Source: an uncultured Oscillibacter sp. (GTDB lineage Bacteria; Bacillota; Clostridia; Oscillospirales; Oscillospiraceae). Taken from it: DNA of 64,000 bases. Position 1 is the first letter of the stretch, and each line of letters starts with the position of its first letter. Position numbers and translations under genes: made by a program. The stretch lies in assembly GCA_900548505.1 (NCBI GenBank), contig URKI01000001.1, forward strand, positions 1-64,000. Direction: 5' to 3'. This document shows, piece after piece, positions 52,524 through 60,547 of the stretch. The notes under the pieces were generated by a model. The model was not told the origin of the DNA, searched no databases, and worked only from the letters and a program-made list of their open reading frames with translations.

Positions 52524-52565
52524 AATAACGCTGTCTCTTCCAGGCAGCAAACAAGTGCATCACTT

Positions 52566-52657
52566 GGAGAAGTCGCCTAGTTGGTCGAGGGCGCATGATT
52601 GGAAATCATGTAGGCCCCTAAAGGGTCTCGAGGGTTCGAATCCCTCCTTCTCCGCCA
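52566..52657 (+). tRNA. tRNA-Ser (GGA anticodon)
   Basis: A class II tRNA with a long variable arm. Acceptor stem GGAGAAG / CTTCTCC, discriminator G and encoded CCA. The anticodon arm is CATGA-TTGGAAA-TCATG, giving GGA, which reads UCC and UCU. T-arm GAGGGTTCGAATCCCTC. It has its own promoter and terminator. Confidence 0.97.
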
Positions 52658-52661
52658 AGCA

Positions 52662-52694
52662 AAACCCTGTAACCGCAATGGTTACAGGGTTTTT
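52662..52694 (+). terminator. Terminator of tRNA-Ser
   Basis: Stem AACCCTGTAACC / GGTTACAGGGTT with a 5-base loop and T5. Confidence 0.92.
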
Positions 52695-52835
52695 GCATTT
52701 CGCCGCGCCAAACGCGTATCGGGAGGCCCTCCCTGGCGCTCCGCCAGGGAATCCGCAAATAATCGGCGTTCTGCCCTTGAATCACGTGACATTTCTCTAT
52801 GTATTTTGAGAATGGGACAAGAAAGGCGAACCGCT
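52695..52835. other. Intergenic region with a small palindrome
   Basis: Contains a 9-bp hairpin TCCCTGGCG / CGCCAGGGA with a 3-base loop (52730-52750). Otherwise no gene or promoter that I can support. Confidence 0.4.
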
Positions 52836-53135
52836 ATGCGCAAGAAAAATCCGGCTCCCCGGTTGATGCATGCAGGCGAAAGCACCATGACCAAGAGGGC
52901 CTCTGCGTCTGTCTCCGTGCCCAAGACGCTGCCCACCTATATGTGCTTTGTGTTCTCCTTTGACGGTGCAGCGCCCCTGGACGCGGTTTACGGCGGCGTT
53001 TATGATTATCTGAAAAACGAGCTGCCCTGCCCCGCAGCCATAAACGTATCTCTCCACACACTCTCCCCAATGAAAAGGCCGCTGATCTCCCTGCGAAATC
53101 AGCAGCCTTTTCATTTTGTCCCGGCCGTGCTATGA
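52836..53135 (+). CDS. Hypothetical small protein, possibly a gene remnant
   Basis: A 99-residue frame without a family I recognise. Residues 18-60 look protein-like (MTKRASASVSVPKTLPTYM followed by CFVFSFDGAAPLDAVYGGVYDYL), and codon third positions are GC-rich as in real genes here. The end does not fit: the frame reads through an intrinsic terminator at 53073-53117, and the SD (AAAGG) is weak. It may be a decayed or truncated gene whose original 3' end is lost. Confidence 0.35.
   Translation: MRKKNPAPRLMHAGESTMTKRASASVSVPKTLPTYMCFVFSFDGAAPLDAVYGGVYDYLKNELPCPAAINVSLHTLSPMKRPLISLRNQQPFHFVPAVL
53073..53117 (+). terminator. Intrinsic terminator upstream of the patatin gene
   Basis: Stem AAAAGGC-GCTGAT / ATCAGC-GCCTTTT with one mismatch and a 11-base loop, followed by CATTTTG. 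Confidence 0.75.
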
Positions 53136-53175
53136 TAAGCAAAAAGCCATCTATACAAGAAAGAAGTGACCTTGC

Positions 53176-54039
53176 ATGAAAACCGCTCTGGTTCTGGAGG
53201 GCGGCGCCTTCCGCACCATTTTCTCCTCCGGCGTGTGCGACGCATTTTTGGATGGGGATCTGCCCCTGCCGGACTATACTCTGGGCGTCTCCGCCGGCAT
53301 CACCTACGGCGTCAGCTACCTCTCCCGGCAGAGCCGCCGGAACCTGCGGGTGCTGACCCGCTTTGCCTCCGACCCACGCTATATGGGAATGGGCAACTAT
53401 CTGCGCCGGGGCAACCACTCCTATTTCGGTCTGCGCTTTTCCTATGAGACCATCCCCAACGAGCTGGACCCCTTTGACTATGACACCTTCGAGGCCTATC
53501 CCGGCCGGGCGGAGGCGGTAGTCACCAACCTGGAGACCGGTCGGGCTGAGTATCTGCCCGTGCCCCGGCGGGATGAGCACAATCTGCTGCTCCAGGCTAC
53601 CTGCGCCATTCCCTTCCTCTTCCCGGTCTATCATCTGGATGGACAGCCTTACCTGGACGGCGGCTGTGCCGACGCCATTCCCTGGAAGCACGCCTTTGAT
53701 GAGGGCTGCGACCGGGTGGTGGTCGTCCTGACCCGGGAGCGGGACTATGAAAAGACGCCGGACAAGTCCCTGCCTCTGATTCGCCGGGCCTTCCGCAAAT
53801 ACCCCCGCTTTGTGGAGACCATGGAGAGCCGGGCCCAGCGGTACAACCAGTGCCGCCGGGAACTTTTTGAGCTGGAACGGCAGGGCCGCGTGCTGGTGAT
53901 CGCCCCCGAATCCACCGCCGGTTTTTCCCGGACGGAGCGGGATCTGGAGAAGGTCCGCGCCCTGTGGCAGTCCGGCTACTTCGCCGGGCGCAGCGCCCTG
54001 CCCGCCGTGCGGGAATTCTGGTTCGGCCAAAATTCGTAA
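53176..54039 (+). CDS. Patatin-like phospholipase
   Basis: A 287-residue acyl hydrolase of the bacterial patatin group (RssA/YjjU-like). Oxyanion loop LVLEGGAFRTIF, nucleophile GVSAG (GxSxG) and the dyad Asp in YLDGGCADAIPW are present. No signal peptide, so cytoplasmic or membrane-peripheral. GAAAGAAG lies upstream and the TGC-TATGAT at 53128-53136 is a likely extended -10. Acts on phospholipids or other esters; substrate unknown. Confidence 0.92.
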   Translation: MKTALVLEGGAFRTIFSSGVCDAFLDGDLPLPDYTLGVSAGITYGVSYLSRQSRRNLRVLTRFASDPRYMGMGNYLRRGNHSYFGLRFSYETIPNELDPFDYDTFEAYPGRAEAVVTNLETGRAEYLPVPRRDEHNLLLQATCAIPFLFPVYHLDGQPYLDGGCADAIPWKHAFDEGCDRVVVVLTRERDYEKTPDKSLPLIRRAFRKYPRFVETMESRAQRYNQCRRELFELERQGRVLVIAPESTAGFSRTERDLEKVRALWQSGYFAGRSALPAVREFWFGQNS

Positions 54040-54048
54040 ATTTTGCGT

Positions 54049-54085
54049 GAAACACCTCCTTTTCCCAGGAGGTGTTTCTCTTTTT
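54049..54085 (+). terminator. Terminator of the patatin gene
   Basis: Perfect 11-bp stem GAAACACCTCC / GGAGGTGTTTC followed by TCTTTTTC. Confidence 0.9.
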
Positions 54086-54160
54086 CACAAAGGTTGTACG
54101 TTTGCGTTGTACTTCTTCTCTTACATTTTACGCAAAATTTACAAAATTCTCCGTTTCCTC

Positions 54161-54189
54161 TTCTCAGTGCCGTTTTTTGAATATATAAT
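54161..54189 (+). promoter_or_regulatory. Promoter of the Na/Pi cotransporter gene
   Basis: TTCTCA, 17-base spacer, TATAAT. The -35 is weak. The leader of about 95 bases shows no known riboswitch and no PhoB-type box. Confidence 0.6.
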
Positions 54190-54285
54190 GATAAAGCTGC
54201 ATATCCGTAAAGGAGCAGCAGCAAATATCGCCTATATTTTTTTTGCCCAAAAACGCCTACCGAACGAAGAAAAAGGAGCAACAGC

Positions 54286-56037
54286 ATGGATATTTTTTCC
54301 GTCTTTACCCTTTGCGGCGGTCTGGCCTTCTTCCTCTACGGCATGAACACCATGTCCAAAAGCCTGGAGAAGATGGCCGGCGGCAAACTGGAGCGCATTT
54401 TAAAGCGCATGACCTCCAACCCCCTCAAGAGCCTGCTGCTTGGCACCGGCATCACCGTGGCCATCCAGTCCTCCTCCGCAGTGACGGTCATGCTGGTGGG
54501 CCTGGTGAACTCCGGCGTCATGGAGCTGAGCCAGACCATCGGCGTCATCATGGGTTCCAACATCGGTACCACCACCACCGCGTGGATCCTGTCCCTGACG
54601 GGCATCGAAAGTGACAACGTATTTGTCAACATGCTCAAGCCGGAGAGCTTTTCTCCCCTGCTGGCCATGGCGGGCGTCATCCTCATCATGGGCTCCAAGA
54701 AGCAAAAGCGCCGGGACATCGGCCGCGTCATGGTGGGCTTTGCCATTTTGATGTACGGCATGGACCTGATGAAAGACGCGGTGGAGCCTCTGTCCGAGGT
54801 CCCCGCCTTCACCGAGCTGCTCACCGCCTTCCAGAATCCCCTGCTGGGCGTGCTGGTGGGCATGGTCTTTACGGCCGTCATCCAGTCCTCCTCCGCCTCC
54901 GTGGGTATCCTGCAGGCTCTGGCCCTCACCGGCTCCGTCTCCTTCGGCGCCGCCATCCCCATCATCATGGGCCAGAACATCGGCACCTGCATCACCGCCC
55001 TCATCAGCTCCATCGGCGTCAGCCGCAGTGCCAAGCGGGTGGCCGTGGTTCACATCTCCTTCAACGTAATCGGCACCGCCGTGTGCATGGTGCTCTTCTA
55101 CGGCGCCAACGCCCTGGTGGGCTTTACCTTCCTCAATGATCCCATCAGCGTGGTGGGCATCGCTTTCTGCCACTCCGTGTTCAACATCTTTACCACGGCG
55201 CTGCTGCTGCCCTTCTCCCGCCAGCTGGAAAAGCTGGCGCGGAGACTGGTCCGCAGCGAGAGCCGCAAGGAAAGCTTCGCGTTCCTGGACCCCCTGCTGC
55301 TGCGTACCCCCGGCGTGGCCATCAGCGAGTGCGTGTCCATGACCAATCAGATGGGCGCTCTGGCCCACAAGAGCCTCCTTTTGTCCCTGGAGCAGCTGAA
55401 CGGATACAGCGAGACCCGGGAGGCCCAGATCCTGGAAAACGAGGACAAGCTGGATATTTACGAGGACCGTCTGGGCAGCTACCTGGTGGAGATCTCCCAG
55501 CACGGCGTGTCCATGGACGACATGCGCACCGTCTCCCGCCTGCTCCACGCCATCGGCGACTTCGAGCGTATCGGCGACCACGCCCTCAACCTGCAGGAGT
55601 CCGCACAGGAGCTCCACGACAAGGGCCTGCGCTTTTCCGACTCTGCAGAGGCGGAGATCTCCGTGCTGCTGGACGCTCTGCGGGATATTCTGGGACAGGC
55701 CTTCTCCTGCTTTGCCGCCGATGACGCCCACGCCGCTTTGAGCGTGGAGCCTCTGGAGGAGACCATCGACCGGCTTATCGAGGAAGTGCGCATGCGCCAC
55801 ATCCAGCGTCTCCAGACCGGCGAGTGCACCATTCAGCTGGGCTTCATCCTTAGCGACCTTCTGACCAACTTCGAGCGTGTGTCCGACCACTGCTCCAACA
55901 TCGCCGTGTGCGTGCTGGAAGAGCAGGACGCCTCCCTGGACCGCCACGCCTATCTCCACAGCCTCAAGACCGACGACTCCTTTGCACGGCACCTGGCCGG
56001 GCAGCTGGAAAAGTACCGTCTGCCCCAGCAGGCATGA
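54286..56037 (+). CDS. Na/Pi cotransporter family protein with PhoU-like domain
   Basis: A 583-residue membrane protein. Two inverted PF02690 repeats carry the QSSSAVTVMLVGLVNSG and QSSSASVGILQALALTG motifs (QSSS) and the GSNIGTT / GQNIGTC motifs. The C-terminal third (from about 340) is a soluble helical PhoU-like domain (IGDFERIGDHALNLQE and NFERVSDHCSNIAVCV), which would regulate transport. It imports phosphate with sodium, or in some members exports phosphate. AAAAAGGAG precedes the ATG. Confidence 0.94.
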   Translation: MDIFSVFTLCGGLAFFLYGMNTMSKSLEKMAGGKLERILKRMTSNPLKSLLLGTGITVAIQSSSAVTVMLVGLVNSGVMELSQTIGVIMGSNIGTTTTAWILSLTGIESDNVFVNMLKPESFSPLLAMAGVILIMGSKKQKRRDIGRVMVGFAILMYGMDLMKDAVEPLSEVPAFTELLTAFQNPLLGVLVGMVFTAVIQSSSASVGILQALALTGSVSFGAAIPIIMGQNIGTCITALISSIGVSRSAKRVAVVHISFNVIGTAVCMVLFYGANALVGFTFLNDPISVVGIAFCHSVFNIFTTALLLPFSRQLEKLARRLVRSESRKESFAFLDPLLLRTPGVAISECVSMTNQMGALAHKSLLLSLEQLNGYSETREAQILENEDKLDIYEDRLGSYLVEISQHGVSMDDMRTVSRLLHAIGDFERIGDHALNLQESAQELHDKGLRFSDSAEAEISVLLDALRDILGQAFSCFAADDAHAALSVEPLEETIDRLIEEVRMRHIQRLQTGECTIQLGFILSDLLTNFERVSDHCSNIAVCVLEEQDASLDRHAYLHSLKTDDSFARHLAGQLEKYRLPQQA

Positions 56038-56047
56038 TCCCTTTGCG

Positions 56048-56078
56048 CGGGCCCGCCCTCCGGCGGGCCCGTTTTTTT
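56048..56078 (+). terminator. Terminator of the Na/Pi cotransporter gene
   Basis: 10-bp perfect stem CGGGCCCGCC / GGCGGGCCCG with a 4-base loop and T7. Confidence 0.95.
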
Positions 56079-56223
56079 GAATATTCATTTTTATATTCAT
56101 GATATGCAGCGGCCGTTTTTGTGATTCTGCCTAATCATCCCTGATTTTTCTTGATTTGCTCTGTTGTTTTTTCAAATTTTACCCATCGTCCACAAATAAA
56201 TATTCATTTTTTGTGAAAAAGTA

Positions 56224-56252
56224 TTGACATTCATGCAGGGACGTGGTAAGGT
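56224..56252 (+). promoter_or_regulatory. Promoter of the amino-acid ABC operon
   Basis: Perfect TTGACA, 17-base spacer, TAAGGT. The AT-rich stretch before it (56079-56223) holds no other feature I can name. Confidence 0.65.
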
Positions 56253-56338
56253 TAGGCATGTTCACAAGGGAACGCCGTTCCCCATCTTTATCGAAAGCCC
56301 GCCGCCGCGGGTAACATACAAGGAAGAGGATGAATGTT

Positions 56339-57229
56339 ATGAAGAAACTGTTTGCACTGCTGCTGGCTCTGACCATGACCATGAGCCTGGCCGCCTGCGG
56401 GTCCAAGGAAGAGACTCCCGCCGAAGAGGAGACCGTGGATTACGCCTCCATGAGCGATGAGGACCTGAAGGCCGCTATCACCACCGTCACCGAGGGCAAG
56501 CTCACCGTGGCTACCAGCCCCGACTTCGCCCCCTATGAGTTCTACGCCATCGACGAAAACGGTCAGGCCAACCTCGCCGGTTTCGATATCGCCCTGGCAC
56601 AGTACATCGCTGATTACCTGGGCCTGGAGCTGGTGGTAAACACCATGGACTTCAACGGTGTTCTCACCGAGCTGCAGACCAAGCACGCTGACCTGGGTCT
56701 GGCCGGCCTGTCCCCCGATCCCGAGCGTGAGGGCATCATGGACTTCTCCGACATCTACTACATGGGCGGTCAGTCCTTCGTCTGCCTGGAGAGCAACAAG
56801 GATAAGTTCACCTCTCTGGAAGACGCCAACAACGCCGACGTGTCCATCGCCGCTCAGACCGGTTCCATCCAGATGAGCCTGGCTGAGGAGCACACCCCCG
56901 ATGCCAACATCGTCTCTCTGGCTAAGGTGACCGACATCGTTGCCGAGCTGGTTGCCGGCAAGATCGACGCCGCTTACATCGAGACCCTGCCCGCCATGAG
57001 CTATCAGGTCAACTATCCCGAGCTGTGCCTGGCTCTGGAGGTCCCCTATGATGTGGCCGGCTCCTCCGTGGGCGTGTCCAAGGGCAACGCCGCTCTGCTG
57101 GAGGGCGTGAACCGTGCCATCGCCGCTGTTCAGGAGGATGGCTCCATGGACAAGTTCGTTGAGGAAGCTACCACTCTGGCTGCCGGCAGCACCGCCAGCC
57201 TGGTGGACGGCGAGATCGTTGCCGACTAA
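56339..57229 (+). CDS. Polar amino acid ABC transporter substrate-binding lipoprotein
   Basis: A 296-residue family 3 solute-binding protein. The signal peptide ends at LAAC (Cys20), so it is a lipoprotein. Ligand-lobe motifs ATSPDFAPYEFYAIDENG, GFDIALAQYIADYLGLEL and LAGLSPDPEREGIMDFSDIYY are typical. GGAAGAGGA lies 8 bases before the ATG at 56339; the ATG at 56330 overlaps it. First gene of the importer operon with permease and ATPase. Confidence 0.94.
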   Translation: MKKLFALLLALTMTMSLAACGSKEETPAEEETVDYASMSDEDLKAAITTVTEGKLTVATSPDFAPYEFYAIDENGQANLAGFDIALAQYIADYLGLELVVNTMDFNGVLTELQTKHADLGLAGLSPDPEREGIMDFSDIYYMGGQSFVCLESNKDKFTSLEDANNADVSIAAQTGSIQMSLAEEHTPDANIVSLAKVTDIVAELVAGKIDAAYIETLPAMSYQVNYPELCLALEVPYDVAGSSVGVSKGNAALLEGVNRAIAAVQEDGSMDKFVEEATTLAAGSTASLVDGEIVAD

Positions 57230-57250
57230 TAATTTGATGATTCGGACCAC

Positions 57251-57285
57251 CCAATTCCTCCCCTGCCTGCCGGGGGAGGAATTGG
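57251..57285 (+). other. Intercistronic hairpin between binding protein and permease genes
   Basis: A 13-bp perfect stem CCAATTCCTCCCC / GGGGAGGAATTGG with no T tract. It probably protects the upstream mRNA, giving more binding protein than permease, as seen in other ABC importers. Confidence 0.65.
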
Positions 57286-57330
57286 CCGCTTTCTGCATTT
57301 CCCCCTTGCCGGTCCGGAAAGGAGAAAAAC

Positions 57331-58116
57331 ATGGGTCAACTGGTACAGCTTGAGAACTTTGTAAGACTGAAACCTTACGCCGGGATGTTTGCCGAGGGCC
57401 TTGCCATCACTGTGCTGCTGGCTTTGTTCACCGTTATCATCGGTTTCATCCTGGCTCTGCTGCTGGCGCTGATGCGCATGAGCAATTTCCGCCCCTTCCG
57501 CTCCCTGGGTCTGACCAAGGACGGACACCTCAAAGACGGCGGCTTTGGGGTGGTTCTGAGCAAATTCAATCCTCTCAGCTTTATTGCCACCACGTACGTG
57601 GAGATCATCCGCTCCACCCCCATGATGGTGCAGATCCTCATCATCTATCTGGGCGTATTCAGCGTGGTGGAACTGCCGAAATTCAGCATTTTCGGGTTCA
57701 TCGAGTCCCAGCGCTTCATCCCCGGCGTGGTTGCTCTGGGCATGAACTCCGGCGCGTACCTGTGCGAGATCATCCGCTCCGGCATCCAGTCCATTGACGG
57801 CGGCCAGACGGAGGCAGCCCGCTCCCTGGGTCTTTCCCAGCGGCAGAATCTGCGCTACATCGTTTTGCCCCAGGCTGTGAAAAACATCCTCCCTGCCATC
57901 GCCAACGAATTCGTGGTCATCATCAAGGAGTCCGCCATTACGTATACCATCGGCGTGCAGGACATCATGGGCGCCGTCAACAACATCCGCGGCGCAACGT
58001 TCCTCATCATGGAGCCTCTGCTGGTAGCCACCGCGCTGTATTTCTGCCTGTGCTTCCCCACCAGCAAGATCATTGCGCACTTTGAAAGGAGAATGAGCCG
58101 TGGCGACAAGAGATAA
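57331..58116 (+). CDS. Amino acid ABC transporter permease
   Basis: A 261-residue HisMQ-type permease. Membrane segments include [25 protein letters not shown], and the EAA loop [27 protein letters not shown] is clear. An insertion of about 25 residues ([20 protein letters not shown] region) lies between the first segment and the [12 protein letters not shown] block. Probably forms a homodimer, since only one permease gene is present. GGAAAGGAG precedes the ATG. Confidence 0.94.
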   Translation: MGQLVQLENFVRLKPYAGMFAEGLAITVLLALFTVIIGFILALLLALMRMSNFRPFRSLGLTKDGHLKDGGFGVVLSKFNPLSFIATTYVEIIRSTPMMVQILIIYLGVFSVVELPKFSIFGFIESQRFIPGVVALGMNSGAYLCEIIRSGIQSIDGGQTEAARSLGLSQRQNLRYIVLPQAVKNILPAIANEFVVIIKESAITYTIGVQDIMGAVNNIRGATFLIMEPLLVATALYFCLCFPTSKIIAHFERRMSRGDKR

Positions 58117-58876
58117 TCTCATCCAGGTCACCGACCTGAAAAAATATTATAACCACGGCGCCATCAAGGCGCTGGACGGCGTCACCGTGGACATCAACCA
58201 GGGAGACGTGATGGTGGTCATCGGCCCCTCCGGCTCCGGCAAGTCCACGTTCCTGCGCAGCCTGAACCTGATGGAAGAGCCCACTGCCGGCTCCATCGTC
58301 TTCGACGGGGTGGATATCACCAAAAAGAAGATCCGGAACGACCAGGGCAAAATGGTGAAGCTGGACATCGACCAGCACCGCCAGAAGATGGGCATGGTAT
58401 TCCAGCACTTCAACCTCTTCCCCCACATGACCATCATGGACAACATGACCCTGGCTCCCATGAAGGTCAAGCACATGCCTAAGGACCAGGCGGAGAAAAA
58501 GGCCCTGGCCCTTTTGGACCGGGTGGGTCTGAAGGACCGTGCCGGCGCCTATCCCATCCAGCTCTCCGGCGGCCAGAAGCAGCGGATCGCCATCGTGCGG
58601 GCGCTGATGATGGAGCCCCAGGTGATGCTCTTTGACGAGCCCACCTCCGCGCTGGACCCGGAGATGGTGGGCGAGGTTCTGGAGGTCATGAAGGAGCTGG
58701 CCCAGGAGGGCATGACCATGGTGGTGGTCACCCACGAGATGGGCTTTGCCCGGGAAGTGGGCAACCGCGTGCTGTTCATGGCCGACGGCAAGCTCCTGGA
58801 ACATGGCAGCCCCTCCGATATTTTTGAAAACCCCCAGCATCCCCGGCTGCAGGACTTCCTCAGCAAGGTGCTGTGA
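58100..58876 (+). CDS. Amino acid ABC transporter ATPase, GlnQ-like
   Basis: A 258-residue ATPase. Walker [11 protein letters not shown]-loop [16 protein letters not shown], signature [15 protein letters not shown], Walker [16 protein letters not shown]. The start is GTG at 58100 after AGGAG at 58087-58091 and overlaps the permease gene by 17 bases. Energises the importer; ligand most likely a polar amino acid. Confidence 0.95.
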   Translation: MATRDNLIQVTDLKKYYNHGAIKALDGVTVDINQGDVMVVIGPSGSGKSTFLRSLNLMEEPTAGSIVFDGVDITKKKIRNDQGKMVKLDIDQHRQKMGMVFQHFNLFPHMTIMDNMTLAPMKVKHMPKDQAEKKALALLDRVGLKDRAGAYPIQLSGGQKQRIAIVRALMMEPQVMLFDEPTSALDPEMVGEVLEVMKELAQEGMTMVVVTHEMGFAREVGNRVLFMADGKLLEHGSPSDIFENPQHPRLQDFLSKVL

Positions 58877-58892
58877 CCCCTTCGCCGTTTTC

Positions 58893-58927
58893 AGGGCGCG
58901 CACCTTCCGTGCGCGCCCTTATTTTTT
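58893..58927 (+). terminator. Terminator of the amino-acid ABC operon
   Basis: Perfect 11-bp stem AGGGCGCGCAC / GTGCGCGCCCT with a 5-base loop, then TTATTTTTT. Confidence 0.9.
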
Positions 58928-58982
58928 CGGGCGGCAGACGCCGCCATCCGCCTCCGGGCACTGGAAGAAAGGAGAAACCCAC

Positions 58983-60425
58983 ATGACAGAACAAAAGAAT
59001 GCGGCCATTGCCGCCATTGAGGCAAAGGCCGGACTCATTGCGGACGTAGCCGATCAGATCTGGGACTACGCGGAGCTCTCTTTGCAGGAGGAGCGCTCTG
59101 CCGCCCTGTACTGCGAGGTCCTGGAAAAAGAGGGCTTCACCGTGGAAAAGGGCATCTGCAACATCCCCACCGCCTTTTCTGCTACCTTTGGCAGCGGCCG
59201 CCCCATCATCGGATTGCTGGCAGAGTATGACGCCCTCTCCGGCCTTTCCCAGGAGGGCGGCAGCCTGGAGCGGAAGGAGCGGGAAGCCGGCGGCTGCGGA
59301 CACGGCTGCGGCCACAATCTGCTGGGCGCCGGTGCCTTTGCCGCGGCGCTGGGCGTCAAGGCCTTTCTGGAGTCCACCGGCACCCCCGGCACCGTGGTGC
59401 TCTACGGCTGCCCCGGTGAGGAGGGCGGCGCCGCCAAGGCGTTCATGGCCCGGGACGGGCTGTGGTACGGTCTGGACGCCGCACTGACCTGGCACCCGGA
59501 GGACGTGAACGAGGTGCTCACCGGCTCCTCCAACTCCTGCATCCAGACCCAGTATCTCTTCACCGGCGTGGCCTCCCATGCCGCCGGCGCCCCGGACCGG
59601 GGCCGCAGCGCCCTGGACGCCGTGGAGCTGATGAACATCGGCGTGCAGTTCCTGCGGGAGCACATGAGCGATAAGGCCCGGGTCCACTACGCCATCACCG
59701 ACGCCGGCGGCCGCAGCCCCAACGTGGTACAGCCCAAGGCCAGCGTTTTGTACATGGTGCGCTCCAACCACGTTGCTGAGGCAGTAGAACTTCAGGCGCG
59801 GGTGGACAAGATCGCCCAGGGCGCCGCCCTCATGACGGAGACCACCTACGAAAAGCTGTTTATTGACGGCCTGGCGGACACCGTCACCAACCACGCCCTG
59901 GAGCGGGTGCTTTACGACAACTTCCAGGCCCTGGGCGTGCCCGGCTACACGGCGGAAGAGCTGTCCTTTGCCGACCGCCTGGCCGCCACCTATCCCGGCA
60001 GCGACGCCACCCCCGGCATCGGCAGCCGGTACGACAGCGACTACGCCGAGCAGGCCGCCCGGCTGCGCCGGGAGGCGGGCCACGCCATGAACAGCTTCCT
60101 GCTGCCCCTGTACCAGGGAGACGTGTTCCGCCCCGGCTCCACCGACGTGGGCGACGTCAGCTGGCAGTGCCCCACCGCGCAGATCGAAGTGGCCGCCTGG
60201 CCCAACGGCTGCCCCGGCCACAGCTGGCAGAACGTCTCCTGCGACCGTACCTCCATCGGTCACAAGGCCGCCATCCACGCAGGCAAGGTGCTCTGCGCCT
60301 CTGTCATCGACCTCCTTACCCAGCCGGCGCTGCTGGAGGAGGCAAAGGCAGAGTTCCTCCGCCGCACCGCAGCCGGGTACGTGTGCCCCATCCCCGCCGA
60401 CGCCGTGCCCACCATTGCCCTTTGA
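58983..60425 (+). CDS. M20-family amidohydrolase, AbgB-like
   Basis: A 480-residue dinuclear metal amidohydrolase. The metal site GHGCGHNLLG, the catalytic Glu in YGCPGEEGG and the lid/dimerisation region (TGVASHAAGAPDRGRSALDAVELM) match the p-aminobenzoyl-glutamate hydrolase subunit B (AbgB) group. It would cleave N-acyl amino acids such as p-aminobenzoyl-glutamate. AAAGGAG precedes the ATG at 58983. It sits between an amino-acid importer and a nucleobase permease, which hints at salvage of such compounds; an AbgA/AbgT partner is not present. Confidence 0.88.
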   Translation: MTEQKNAAIAAIEAKAGLIADVADQIWDYAELSLQEERSAALYCEVLEKEGFTVEKGICNIPTAFSATFGSGRPIIGLLAEYDALSGLSQEGGSLERKEREAGGCGHGCGHNLLGAGAFAAALGVKAFLESTGTPGTVVLYGCPGEEGGAAKAFMARDGLWYGLDAALTWHPEDVNEVLTGSSNSCIQTQYLFTGVASHAAGAPDRGRSALDAVELMNIGVQFLREHMSDKARVHYAITDAGGRSPNVVQPKASVLYMVRSNHVAEAVELQARVDKIAQGAALMTETTYEKLFIDGLADTVTNHALERVLYDNFQALGVPGYTAEELSFADRLAATYPGSDATPGIGSRYDSDYAEQAARLRREAGHAMNSFLLPLYQGDVFRPGSTDVGDVSWQCPTAQIEVAAWPNGCPGHSWQNVSCDRTSIGHKAAIHAGKVLCASVIDLLTQPALLEEAKAEFLRRTAAGYVCPIPADAVPTIAL

Positions 60426-60448
60426 CAAATTGCACAGCAAATCGCAAT

Positions 60449-60480
60449 AAATTTTTGTTTTATCAAAAAAATTTTTGTTT
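60449..60480 (+). promoter_or_regulatory. Tandem direct repeat before the nucleobase permease promoter
   Basis: Two copies of AAATTTTTGTTT start 20 bases apart (two helical turns), the second touching the -35. They may be an activator/repressor site or an UP-like AT-rich element. Confidence 0.4.
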
Positions 60481-60507
60481 GCTTTTACAAATTGTTGGTG
60501 GTATGAT
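60479..60507 (+). promoter_or_regulatory. Promoter of the nucleobase permease gene
   Basis: TTGCTT, 17-base spacer, TATGAT. No purine riboswitch is visible in the short leader. Confidence 0.55.
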
Positions 60508-60547
60508 ACAGTTGTACTGAGAAACCAAACCGAAAGGAGCCATTAGT

